Shown: positions 30,878-39,776 of the stretch, one piece after another | Numbering within the stretch: position 1 is the first letter of the stretch | Layout: each line of letters opens with the position of its first letter | DNA from: Pseudozyma flocculosa PF-1 | Lineage: Eukaryota > Basidiomycota > Ustilaginomycetes > Ustilaginales > Ustilaginaceae | Length of the DNA stretch: 55,814 nt | Direction: 5' to 3' | Assembly: GCF_000417875.1 (NCBI RefSeq) | Contig: NW_006920887.1 | Span: 33,832-89,645, forward strand | Position numbers and translations under genes: made by a program | Notes under the pieces: generated by a model | The model's input: the letters and a program-made list of their open reading frames with translations, nothing else | Databases searched by the model: none | Told to the model about the DNA's origin: nothing

Positions 30878-31894
30878 TCAAAGAGCGCTGTCGTCAGGAG
30901 AGAGGCGAGACTGAGGGCGCGGGTCCGGCCCGAGAGCGCCGCTTGACGCCTTGAACGTGAACGGCGTGCGCCCGCTGCTGACCCGCGGGTCAGAGACCAC
31001 CTCTGCCTCTCGACGGCGGTCGTGACTTGCGAGGGGCGCACCAGATCGGCCGGCAGCCTCACTGCCGTGCTTGGGCTGCGCGCCGGTACCATTAGAGCTG
31101 CTGCTGCTGCTGTTGGCGCGGCCGCCGCCGTTGACGTTGTATGCGGGCTCGTCCGGGTTCTGCTTGCGCTTCTTGTGCGTGGCGACCGCCTCATCGGTCA
31201 CCGCGGGGCCGGGGGCGATGCTGTCGAGGCGCAGGATGGTCCTGACCGACCTCTGCTGCGTCGTGCCTCGGACGTGCACGTTGACGAGAAAGACTTCGAG
31301 CGCATACGAGGGGCTGCCAGCTCGAATGGCCGTGTCGATGCGGATCTGGATGCCGACGTCGCCGTAGAGCGAGGCCTGCATGGTATCGAGGCAGGCGGCG
31401 AGGCTGGGCTGCTTCTCGACGGGGCCGCCCGGGCGCTGCAGGGTGCACTGCACGTCGTCGTCGATGCCGACGGCCTGCCACGAGTAACCCCGCTGGCGCT
31501 GGGCGTCTTCGTCCCGGAAGCCGACGTGCAGCACTTCGCCGAGCTTGCGGCGGACGTTGTCCATGGTCGGGACGGGCAGGCCGAGGCTGACGGTCATGTG
31601 CTCGGCGGCGTGGCAGAGGCTGGGCTTGCTGTGGAGCGTCCAGCGAGCACGGCCGTCCTTGGCGGTGCAGACCGGTTACTCGATGATGGCGTCCGGGACG
31701 ACGAGCGTGGGGCTACGCGTGCCGTCTGGGAACTTGATGGCCACGTACTCGCCGCTCAGGTGGGCCGTTCCGGGGTGGGCGTGGACGACGCGCATCGTCT
31801 CGATGTCGAGCCTGCTCTGGCGACCCAGAACCGCGGCCGGCGTCGCGCGGATCTCGCCATTCTCGTAGGCGATGTACTGGTCCCTCGACGCCAT
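30878..31894 (-). pseudogene. tandem-array family member 1 (in-frame stop)
   Basis: Leftmost, hence most downstream, of the eleven paralogues; product unknown. From the ATG at 31894 it reads MASRDQYIAYENGEIR, then IKFPDGTRSPTLVVPDAIIE, and hits TAA at 31676-31678 (codon 73). The same frame continues with PVC...GRARWTL and MTVSLGLPVP, SLYGDVGIQIRI, LVNVHVRG and RSVRTILRLDSI. The sister member 6 has Tyr at the stop position (LEYPPC), so TAC to TAA is the simplest explanation. Read through, it would be 338 residues with a tail that is basic (THKKRKQ) and Ser/Asn/Gly-rich. No GT-AG intron of sensible size removes the stop. It could be a recent pseudogene or a base-call error. Closest relatives by eye are members 6 and 9. 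Confidence 0.75.
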
Positions 31895-33073
31895 GGCGAT
31901 GCGCGGGCGGGCGGGGGGCTGGCTAAGTGTGTGACTGCCTGGCTGACGGCCTCGTCGCTCGGAACGATTGAGCCGTCCAAATACGGCGACGGATCGATGT
32001 TGCCTTGACGAAGAGCGGCGATCGTACGAGGAGGAGTGAGGGAAAGGAAAGACGAGGGAGAGGTCGTATGCAGGCAGCAAGGGATGGTGGTGGTGGTGGA
32101 AAGAAGGCAGGCGGCCACGCGCATACAGCCCTGCCCACCTTTCGTTTTTCGGTGGGGCGCGGGCGTCGCGTCGGGGCAGGCGCAGGTCTTGGGGCAGGCG
32201 TGCAGGCAGGCTTCTTCCCGCCCGCGCCTCTGCGCTGTGCCCGCCCGTCTATCTTTGAGCCGTTGAGCCTGGTGCTGGATCACGACACTGCCTGGCTGTC
32301 GTTAGCTTCGACTTGGCGCTACTACCCGAGATGCTGGTGGTGGCAGGAAAGGCGAGGTGCGCATGTCCGCCTACCTCTTCACAGCTCGCCAGGTGTCAGC
32401 CCTGGCCTGCTTTGAGATGCAGACGCAGATGCCCGTCATTCTCCTGCCAGCGATCGCACAGCGACGAGGCGGCGGGTCGTTCGGCGTAGGTGCCGAGGCT
32501 CTGCCATGCTCTCAGCTCCACCTGCAATCGCATCGACATCGAGCCCGGTCGGATGAAGGAGGAGGCCTCGGTCTTTGCTCTTGAACGGCGGCCCAAGCTC
32601 CGGTCCAAGCAGCGTGCAAAGGGGCAAAGCTCGAGCCGATCCTCGTCCCCTTGCCTCTAGAGGCTATTCCGCCGCATGGATGGGCGGCTGGGGCAGCGAA
32701 TAGGTGACGTCGGCCGTCAGAGGCCGCAGAATCTCAGCAGGGGAACAAGAGAAGACGGCGGCGGGACACGATGCTTCGATTTCTGGACACGGACGACCAT
32801 CTGGCAGTTGCTGGCCCGACAAGGAGAGAGATACTGGCCGCGTCCACCGCGGCGACCTCGTTGCGAGGGCGATTCGCGTTGCGATTCGAGGTCGAGAGAG
32901 GGATCGATGCAAAGCGTCGGAACAAGGGCGATGTCGACATGAGTTTTTCTTGGTCGTTGCACAGCGCTGCTTGCAGCGAAGGCCGGCATGCGGTGCGAGC
33001 GTCGGGCGAAAACCGAGCTGCTTGAGCCGCCGATGCCGCTGGTCGGGAAGCGCAGGTCGAAGTCCGACGGGAG
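31895..33073. other. spacer between array members 1 and 2
   Basis: About 1.2 kb. Near member 1 it has GGTGGTGGTGG at 32085-32097 (CCACC in the sense direction). A frame on the minus strand at about 32396-32540 (SSLCDRWQENDGHLRLHL) loosely recalls the family's SSLLCDVG segment but is too weak to call. Otherwise I see nothing. Confidence 0.5.
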
Positions 33074-33660
33074 CTACCTCACGGAGCTGCACACCGAGGC
33101 CTGGTCGGGCTCCTTGTTGCTGCTCGCCTGAGCAACGGAAGCTTCGCTTCCAGACAGGCGTCCCTGTCTACGCAACAGGGCCATGAGCCGGGGGTCGGCA
33201 GCAGCGCCCGTCGAGACGTTGTCGAGGCGGAACACGGTGCGCGCCGACGACAGGCTCGTCAGCTCCCGTACGTGGACGTTGACGAGGCAGCTGTCTATCA
33301 CGTGCGGTGCACAGTAACCGTGGCCCACCGGCAAGAGCCGGATCTTGATACCGACATCGCAGAGCAGCGAGGCTCCCGTCTCGTTCAGAAACCCGCTGAA
33401 CCCGTCGAGCTTGACGATGCTGCCGTCCCCGCGCGTGACGGTGAAGGGCAGGTCGGCTTCGACCTTGGTGACCGACCACATGTATCCGTCGTGCTCCGCT
33501 TCGTCTGGAAGATCCTGTTATGAGCCTGGGATTCTGCTTCGGATCTCTTTCATGAGCTCGGTCGGGATGCCAAGGCTGATGGTGAGGTGGTCCGGCTTGG
33601 CGGTAGGTCGGTTCTTGCCGTCAGGGGTCCAGCCGGGGCTGAGGCCTGGAGCGCGGTTCG
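33074..33660 (-). pseudogene. tandem-array family member 2 (5'-truncated, in-frame stop)
   Basis: The C-terminal two-thirds of the family is recognisable: GWTPDGKN...HLTISLGIPTELMKEI, a TAA at 33518-33520, then WSVTKVEADLPFTVTRGDGS, GASLLCDVGIKIRL, LVNVHVRELTSLSSARTVF and RLDNVSTG. The frame upstream of about 33700 is closed by a stop, and no YPDGT-containing N-terminal part is found in any frame up to member 3, so about 75 residues are missing. The downstream piece (33074-33481) alone is an open frame of 135 aa beginning at an internal Met. Clear homology to intact neighbours, clear loss of the 5' part; almost certainly a pseudogene. Confidence 0.8.
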
Positions 33661-34304
33661 CGACCGCCCCGATGCTCGTCTGGCACGCACGATCCTGCGC
33701 TCGCTACTCCAGTCCTATGCTTTGCCTCTCGGCCGAGGCCGCCGTCATACCACCACGGAGCTGGCGGCAGCACCGCTTCGACTGCAGGGGAGAGCGAGAG
33801 CCGGACCCGCGCATTCCAACGAGCGGGGTGCGAAGGACGGCGCACGAGCACAGGCAGTAGTGGCTATGCCGAGGAATGGGGCGGAAGTGGCGTCGATGCC
33901 AGCCGCATGCATGCTTTTTCAGGCACTAGCAGGCTCGAAGACAGGGTCTCAGTGGAGATGGGAGAAGCTCGGTGGGTTGATGGATGGACGGGGTCTCGGG
34001 CGTCGGGAGGGCGCGCCTCGTGGCGACGAGCTGGGGCTGGCGGCATTCGGGGACGACGCTCTTGGACGATCGCTTGGTCTGCCCCAAGACGCTCCAAGGA
34101 CTTGCTCTTGCTCGCCCCGTGATGCCCGGTGGGTCGTTCGGGCTTGTCTCGCGGTGTCAAGGGAACGAATCTTGGCGTGTGCGACGGGACCCGTCGCCGG
34201 GGATCTTGCCGTACCTCGAGGTTAAGGGCGGTGAAGAGGCGAATCGGAAAGAGGAGGATGTGCCTCGACCCATAGATTGCCGAAGCGCCCCGCTAGGCCT
34301 GGGT
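33661..34304. other. spacer between array members 2 and 3
   Basis: The place where the missing 5' part of member 2 and its promoter should be. No family motif, TATA box or domain is seen. Confidence 0.5.
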
Positions 34305-35093
34305 TTAGTGCTTTTCTCCGGCACAGCTGCGTCGGAAGGCGCACGAGAGCATGTCGCTCAGGGACGGCACTTGAGCGGCGTAGGCGGCGAGCATCGGCTC
34401 CAGCTCGGGGCTTGCATGGCCGCCCGTATCGACGTTGTCGACGCGATGGATGGTGCGCGGCGACGAGAGGGGCGTGTGGTCTCGGACATGGACGTTGATG
34501 AGCCTCATCTCGAGCTGGAAGAGGCCCGGTTCGTCCTCCATGGGAGCCAGCGACATGCCGACGCCGACGTCGCCGAGAATCGAGCTCTTGGCCGTTTGCA
34601 TGAAGTCCTCGACGTCGGCGCCCTCGAACCTTTTGCCTCCCGGGACGGCTGCAGTAAAGGCAAGGCGTCGAGGCGCCTCAACGGCGAACCAAATGCGCTC
34701 GCCGACCACGACCCTCTTGGCGGGTATCACGAATGTAGCAAAGAGCTTCTTGTAGACGGCGTCCATGACGGACGTGCGAACGCCGATCGAGATTGTGTGC
34801 GCGACGCCCTTGCCGCACTGCCTCGGCAGGTCGTCACGGGCCCATTTGGGCTCGCCCGACGTCGCCGGCGTCCATTCGACGACGACGTCCGAGAACGGGA
34901 CGACAGCGCTCTGTGTGCCGTCGGGGTACCGCACGAGTACGGTTTTGGGACGGGCGTCGGCGAAGCGCAGCCTGTCCTCGCTTTTGTCCACGGGGCGGAT
35001 GACGAAGTCGATGTTGATCATGCTGTCGGGTGTGAGCATGGCGGCCGGCTTGAAGCGGACGTCGCCATCGGCGTCGAAGCAGGCGTAGCTCAT
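34305..35093 (-). CDS. tandem-array family member 3, intact, unknown function
   Basis: Uninterrupted 262-aa frame and the clearest reference copy of the family. No signal peptide or membrane helix, so probably cytosolic or nuclear. Motifs in order: YACFDADGDVRFKP (3-16), VRYPDGTQSAVV (54-65), DVVVEWTP (69-76), WARDDLPRQC (84-93), ISIGVRTSVMDAVY (101-114), WFAVEA (135-140), KSSILGDVGVGMSL (169-182), LINVHVRDHTPLSSPRTI (198-215), HRVDNV (216-221), then a short tail. The alternating hydrophobic pattern suggests mostly beta structure. The start at 35093 matches the N-terminal motif of its relatives. An AATAAA-type box lies about 230 bases upstream, at 35325-35332. I do not recognise the family and propose no function. 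Confidence 0.8.
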   Translation of the reverse strand: MSYACFDADGDVRFKPAAMLTPDSMINIDFVIRPVDKSEDRLRFADARPKTVLVRYPDGTQSAVVPFSDVVVEWTPATSGEPKWARDDLPRQCGKGVAHTISIGVRTSVMDAVYKKLFATFVIPAKRVVVGERIWFAVEAPRRLAFTAAVPGGKRFEGADVEDFMQTAKSSILGDVGVGMSLAPMEDEPGLFQLEMRLINVHVRDHTPLSSPRTIHRVDNVDTGGHASPELEPMLAAYAAQVPSLSDMLSCAFRRSCAGEKH

Positions 35094-35548
35094 GGCGTGG
35101 GGGAGGCGGTCGAGCCGGCTTCGGAAAGGGGTATATGCGGGGTCAGGAAAGGACGAGAGGGGTTTGGGGCCAACAGACAGAAAAGGGAGAGGTCGAGCGT
35201 GGCGGATAGTGGAGGAGAGAAGAGAACAGGAGGGGAGATCAGGGAGACGAGGCCGTGGCGATGGTGGTGGCTGTGGTGGTGGCGCGGAGGTGGGCCTGGC
35301 CTGGCCTGCCTTGGCCCGCCTCTCTTTATTCCCTTCTCGCGCCTGCTGGCTGGCGTGGAGCGGCCCTGGCCTGGCTCGAGCGTCTGGCGCCGACTCTCGC
35401 CTGCCTGCCTGACTCTGGGCTTCCGGTCCTCAGGCGGCCATCTCGAGCTGGCGCACACGCATGGCTTGGCTTGGCTAGGCCAGCAGCCGCACCAGCAGAC
35501 GATCTCGGCTCTGCTCCTGCTCCTTCGCCGCAACAGGGCGCCCGCATC
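35094..35548. promoter_or_regulatory. upstream region of array member 3
   Basis: Contains, in the sense direction, GGGAATAAAGAG (35325-35336, TATA-like), CCACCAC tracts (35260-35285) and a CCTGGCCTGG cluster (35297-35310). The part beyond 35450 is the 3' flank of member 4. Confidence 0.5.
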
Positions 35549-36499
35549 CTAGGTCGACTCCTGCTTGCCCGTCTTTGGGCGCTTCTCGCTCTTCTCGTCG
35601 TCGCAAGGCCTCTTCCCGCTTTCACACGGCCTCTTCTCGCTGTCATAAGGCCTCGTCTGCCCGTCCTCTTGCTTCTCTTGCGGCAGCTGTCGGCCCTTGG
35701 TCTGGCCGGCCGCCTTTTGCGGTTCGCGCTTGTCCTTCTTGGTCGATCCACGCCGCCTGCTGCCCAGGCGAGTACGCTTCGTCGCCGCCTCGGTCGGCGG
35801 ATCGACGTCGTCGACCGGGGGCTTGAAGAAGCCGGCCGACATCTCGACACGGGGCCAGCGGTCCCACAGACCCTGGCAGACCTGCTTGGCCGTGACGATG
35901 AGCCCGAGGTGGCCACGCGCAGCCCGCTCGTCAAACGACAGGCTGATGTCGACGTCGAAATTGTAGCGCCTGCAGCCCTTGACGTCTTCCATCATGCCCT
36001 CGATGCCCTCGACGCGGTGCATGGGCTCGCCCTCGAGCCAGATGGCGAAGCCGTCGCCGTGCGTCTCGGCCAGGAACCAAGTGAAGCCGCCGTGCTCGTG
36101 GACCGCGTCGACGGCGTAGGTAAAGTGCCGCCCGTACCTCGATTCCAGCTCCGCGATCGTCCTCGAGTCGATGCCGATGCGGAACAGCACCGACGTGTTC
36201 CGGGCGCGTAGCCTCGTCAGCTGCGGCGCCGTCTCCCAGTGTGTCCTTGCGACGACGGGCGGTGTGCGCTGGATGACGGCGTCCATCGAGGCCATCATAT
36301 CGCCCGGCCTCTGCGGATGCGGCGTCACGACGAGGGTGCGCAACGTCTTTTGGTGGGTTCGATGCGGTCCCTTGGACTTGCGGGAGGGCGGAGTGGACTG
36401 CTCGATGGCGTGCTTGTGGTCGCGTCGGACGGTTGCTTCGACCAGAGTGGCAGATGAGGATGTGTAGTCTGTGCCGTGGCTCTCGAGGGACCAACGCAT
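35549..36499 (-). CDS. tandem-array family member 4, divergent, with Lys-rich tail
   Basis: Open frame of 316 aa from the ATG at 36499 (MRWSLESHGTDY). It lacks the YPDGT and LCDVG wording but keeps the layout: FRIGIDSRTIAELESRYGRH in place of the I-S-x-G-V segment, GGFTWFLAETHGDGFAIWLE matching the W-F-x-x-E segment, VEGIEGMMEDVKGCRRYNFD, then VDISLSF and GHLGLIVTAKQVCQG. The C-terminal 90 residues are strongly basic with repeats (YDSEKRPCESGKRPCDDEK, KRTRLGSRRRG) and resemble a nuclear localisation region. Position, strand, size and spacing fit the array. Membership is inferred from these partial matches and needs a profile search. Confidence 0.6.
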   Translation of the reverse strand: MRWSLESHGTDYTSSSATLVEATVRRDHKHAIEQSTPPSRKSKGPHRTHQKTLRTLVVTPHPQRPGDMMASMDAVIQRTPPVVARTHWETAPQLTRLRARNTSVLFRIGIDSRTIAELESRYGRHFTYAVDAVHEHGGFTWFLAETHGDGFAIWLEGEPMHRVEGIEGMMEDVKGCRRYNFDVDISLSFDERAARGHLGLIVTAKQVCQGLWDRWPRVEMSAGFFKPPVDDVDPPTEAATKRTRLGSRRRGSTKKDKREPQKAAGQTKGRQLPQEKQEDGQTRPYDSEKRPCESGKRPCDDEKSEKRPKTGKQEST

Positions 36500-37160
36500 G
36501 TCGGTCGAGATAGCCCGGTGTAGACAGGCGAGGGGGAGGTGAGGCACAGCGGGTGGTGCGCAAGCCGCACTATTTGGGAGAGGGGCCGGGGATGGTGGTG
36601 GCGGGAGCATGGGAAGACGGGGCGAGACATCGCGCTCTCGCGCCTCTCAAAAGATCCCCAGCGCGTTCTGCAGGCTGTTCGCGTGCCTCCTCGTCGTCGT
36701 CTTCTGCTTCTTCCCACTGCAAGAACTTCTACGCCTGCGCCGTCGAGCGAGCAAGCAAGCACAAAGGACCATGCATGACGTTTGCGATTCAAAGGCGGGC
36801 GCGGGCGCTTACGCCCCGGCACTGACGCGCTCCTCCAGTCCTCTGCCGCCGCCTCTTTAGGTCCGTACCGGTGCTGCGTGGTTCGCAGCGGCCAAAGCGC
36901 CAAACGCCCACCAGAAGCCGGCCTGCCGTCCATCCTTGCTTCGGCCGAGAAGAGCCCATCGCGACGACTTCATTTGACCAACGCGACGCCCCGACGCGAG
37001 TTGACGCAATCTGGGGCGCAGGAGGAAAAAAAGGAAAGCGGGGCAAGGGAGGGTGGCGAGGTGAGATCCGCCATTCCGAGGGCTGCTGCTGGTGGAGTAG
37101 ACGTCGCCGGACCACTTACGGGCCATCGTTTCCACGGCGGCGTCCTTCGTCCGTCGTGCT
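36500..37160. other. spacer between array members 4 and 5
   Basis: Holds the member 4 upstream region: sense CCACCACCATC at about 36590-36600, a weak AAATAG at about 36571-36577, and CCTAAAGAGGCGGC at 36847-36860 resembling the TATAAAGAGGC boxes of other members with one base missing. No coding frame was recognised. Confidence 0.45.
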
Positions 37161-37829
37161 TCAGACGGTGCGAGGAGCCGACTGGAAGGAGATGCCGCGC
37201 ATGTGGACGCCGACGACGTCGACGGCGAGGCTGGCCACCCCACGGCCATCGATGGGAGCGCAGATGCTGAGGCAAACCTCGCACATGCCGGGTCCGCCAA
37301 GCTGGTGCAGAAAGCGCTCCAAGTCGGGAACCACGACTGACCTGCCATTGTCGGTGTTGATTGTGAAGCCGGGGTTGTGCCATGTGCCAGCCACAAGCCA
37401 GGAGTGGTCTGCCTGCTGGACGCTGGCGTTGGTGAGGTCCAGCGTGGCGTTTTGCGCCTCGACCCCGTTCCTGGTGCAGTCAAGGAGCGGTTGCAGAATC
37501 GACGTGGGAAGGCCAAGGCACAGGGCGCTGTCCTGGTCGTTCCTGCTGCAGTGCCAAGGCAGGCACTCGTATGACGGAGACGAGACCGGCACAAACTCGA
37601 CCACGGCTCCCGCGACGAACACGAGACCGCTCGGAGGGGCGATCGGGTACTGAACGCTGAGGTGAACGACTCTGTCGGAGTCGGTCTCGGCCTGCAGATC
37701 CGGTTCGGTCTGGGCCTTGAGCTCGATGTGATGTCCGCGAAGAGCTTCCGGAGTGACAAACATGGCGGGCGCCAGGCGGTAGATGTCGCCGTCGATGTTC
37801 ATGGCAGAGTCGTGAGGGACAGAAGTCAT
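37161..37829 (-). CDS. tandem-array family member 5, short C-terminus
   Basis: Open frame of 222 aa from the ATG at 37829. Motifs: MNIDGDIYRLAPAMFVTPEAL, VQYPIAPPSGLVFVAGAVVE (the YPDGT site is changed to YPIAP), CLPWHCSRNDQ, CLGLPTSILQPLLDC, SWLVAGTWHNPGFTI, LERFLHQLGGPGMCEVCLSI (the LCDVG site altered), VVGVHMRGISFQSAPRTV. It stops immediately after RTV, where other members continue with R-L-D-N-V and a tail. Either this copy naturally lacks the tail or the TGA at 37161-37163 is a recent truncation. A TATA-like GGGTAGAAAAGG lies about 165 bases upstream, at 37993-38004. No signal peptide. Function unknown. Confidence 0.7.
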   Translation of the reverse strand: MTSVPHDSAMNIDGDIYRLAPAMFVTPEALRGHHIELKAQTEPDLQAETDSDRVVHLSVQYPIAPPSGLVFVAGAVVEFVPVSSPSYECLPWHCSRNDQDSALCLGLPTSILQPLLDCTRNGVEAQNATLDLTNASVQQADHSWLVAGTWHNPGFTINTDNGRSVVVPDLERFLHQLGGPGMCEVCLSICAPIDGRGVASLAVDVVGVHMRGISFQSAPRTV

Positions 37830-38476
37830 GGTGGTCGCTGCTCCTGGTCTCCGAGGGTGAGGAGGTTTGGCGCTTGGGTGTCGAAGAGTATACGAGGGCA
37901 AGAGGAGCAGAGAGGACGGTGTTTTCTGACTGTGGTGGCGGGATGGAGGTGAAGGAGGGGAGGCAAGCGAGTTTGGGTGTCGCCAGGCCGCCTTTTCTAC
38001 CCCTTCGCCGCGTGCGGGGTGGAGGGCCTCGCCCGCAGCCAAAGTCGCGCGCTCCAAGCTGCCTGTCCTCGCCGCCGCCCGCGCCCAGCAGGAGCCGCTT
38101 CCAGATTCGTTCCTCAGCCGACTGCGCAGCTGGACGACTCGTCCGAGGCCATGGCGCAGGATGTCCCCTCCCTCTCGTTAGGTAACAGCGACTGGACCGA
38201 GACAGGCAGCATCGTCCCGGAGCGTACCTCACAACGGCCCGTCTGGCAACACGACCGGCGTCTTTGCAACGAGCACAGACGCTCTCGTAGTGACCTGGCG
38301 CTCCGATGATCGATCGAGTGATCAAGGCGTCATGTTGGAGTTGCTGATCCTACTCAAGGTTCAGACACGCGTGGACGTAGATCACTCGACTCCAGTTCGA
38401 GATGCCGACACAGCGGGCTAGAGGTCTCGATGCTCGAGACGCTGCGAGGCTTGAAGAGGCCAGAAGAGCCACACGG
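37830..38476. other. spacer between array members 5 and 6
   Basis: Left part is the member 5 promoter (TATA-like box at about 37993-38004). A plus-strand frame at about 38151-38309 starting MAQDVPSLSLGNSDW is short and unsupported. Nothing else was seen. Confidence 0.5.
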
Positions 38477-39283
38477 CTAGGCGGGCGTGCTCGGGTCGCT
38501 CTTGGCCGTCTCGGAAGCGTGGCCCGCAGCGCTGCTGCCCATGACGGCATCCTCGTCGGTCCCTTCCAGCTCGCGCTTGCGCTTGTCGATCCTGCGCAGC
38601 AGCTCATGGTCGCGCCTGGTTCTCGAAGCGACAATGTCAAAATCGAGGATGTGACGGTTGGACGAGGCGTCAGAGAGGCCCTGGACGTGGACGTTCTTGA
38701 ACTCGAGCTGGAGGGTGCACTTGGCCTCCTCCTTGGCCGCCCTTTTGACGGTCATCTCGACGCCGACGTCGCACAGCAGCGACGACCTGGCGCTGTCGAG
38801 GAACCCGAGGAGGTCCGTCTGCTTCTCGATCTCGCCGTCGCGGCCGATGTAGGTGTAGGGAGGGCTGTCCTTGAGGCCGACCATGTACCACGCGTGGCCG
38901 TTGTGCAAGTCGCCGGCGCCATCGGTGCGCACAAGCTCCTGGCCGTGTGCAATGTCGCCCTGAATCCCGTGCCATATCAGGTCGTCGACGCCGTCGGGCA
39001 GGCCGAGGCTCACGACCGTGTCTTTGCGGCCGTGGAGGCTGCGGGAAAACGAGTAGAGCGTCCAGCGGGCGATGCCGCCAGAGGCGCACGGCGGGTACTC
39101 GAGCACCGCGTCGGCGATGACGAGCGTGTGGCTCGACGTCCCGTCCGGGTATATGAGCAGCACCGACGACTCGAGCTCGTTTTCCTCGCAGACCGAGACC
39201 TCGAACTCGCTCTCGTCGCTGAGGGCGCCCATCGAAGTGATGCGGATGTCGCCGTGCTCAAAGGTGACGTACTGATCGTCCAT
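38477..39283 (-). CDS. tandem-array family member 6, intact, unknown function
   Basis: Open frame of 268 aa. The ATG at 39283 gives MDDQYVTFEHGDIRI, matching members 1 and 9; the frame is open further upstream, but that part lacks family motifs. Motifs: LLIYPDGTSSHTLVIADAVL, EYPPCASGGIARWTL, VVSLGLPDGVDDL, AWYMVGLKDSPPYTYIGRDG, LLGFLDSARSSLLCDVGVEM, LEFKNVHVQGLSDASSNRHI, LDFDIV, and a basic then acidic tail (DKRKRELEGTDEDAVMGSS). With members 1 and 9 it forms a subgroup defined by QY[VI][TA][YF]E and ARWTL/LRWSP. No signal peptide or membrane segment. Function unknown. Confidence 0.78.
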   Translation of the reverse strand: MDDQYVTFEHGDIRITSMGALSDESEFEVSVCEENELESSVLLIYPDGTSSHTLVIADAVLEYPPCASGGIARWTLYSFSRSLHGRKDTVVSLGLPDGVDDLIWHGIQGDIAHGQELVRTDGAGDLHNGHAWYMVGLKDSPPYTYIGRDGEIEKQTDLLGFLDSARSSLLCDVGVEMTVKRAAKEEAKCTLQLEFKNVHVQGLSDASSNRHILDFDIVASRTRRDHELLRRIDKRKRELEGTDEDAVMGSSAAGHASETAKSDPSTPA

Positions 39284-39776
39284 CTGGGCGCGAGCAGGCT
39301 GGAGCTTGGATCGCGCGGTGTACGCGGTGGGAAGGTGGTGGTCGGGAAGAGAAACGTTCTCGGCGGCAGCGTGGATGCGAAGGGCAGGGCGAGACGCATG
39401 CACCGCGCGCCTCGCCCCTGACCAACGCCTCGGAACGCGACCGGTGCATCCAAACCCCCCTGCCGCAACGTCCCTACCTGCCGGCTGAAATGCTGCATGG
39501 CGATCGCCCCGCATCCCGCGCACATCTGCTAGATCCCGGCCTCTTCGCCTTCCTGTGGATCCACACGAGCTGGCAAACGACGAAGGAAGACACGCAAACG
39601 CCAGAAGCGGATTGGATTCGACGCCCTTGCTGAGTCGCGATAGCGGTCTCGGTGCCCACACCGTACTGGATGTGGGTCAGGATACGAAGCAGCAGGTGGG
39701 CTCCCGTCGAGCCTTTGGACTGTCTCGCCGCCACGTCCGTGTATCTTGCCGCGCGGAGTGGGCTGTCTAGCATCTC
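39284..39776. other. spacer between array members 6 and 7
   Basis: Sense CCACCACC at about 39333-39340 near member 6. A minus-strand frame at about 39530-39773 reads HLLLRILTHIQYGVGTETAI and SSFVVCQLVWIHRKAKRPG, more protein-like than most spacer frames, but it matches no family motif and I make no gene call. No TATA box. Confidence 0.4.

Noticed and set aside
32396..32608. Possible extra array member between members 1 and 2
   Set aside because: A minus-strand frame has SSLCDRWQENDGHLRLHL, vaguely like the LCDVG region, but the adjoining motifs are absent, so similarity is not above chance.
33984..35552. Long plus-strand open frame (over 500 codons) opposite array members 3 and 4
   Set aside because: It mirrors the minus-strand genes codon for codon, as expected when third positions are almost always G or C; composition is antisense-like and no domain is visible. 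The same applies to the long frames opposite PMT4, COG3, the tannase and the Cdc4-like gene.
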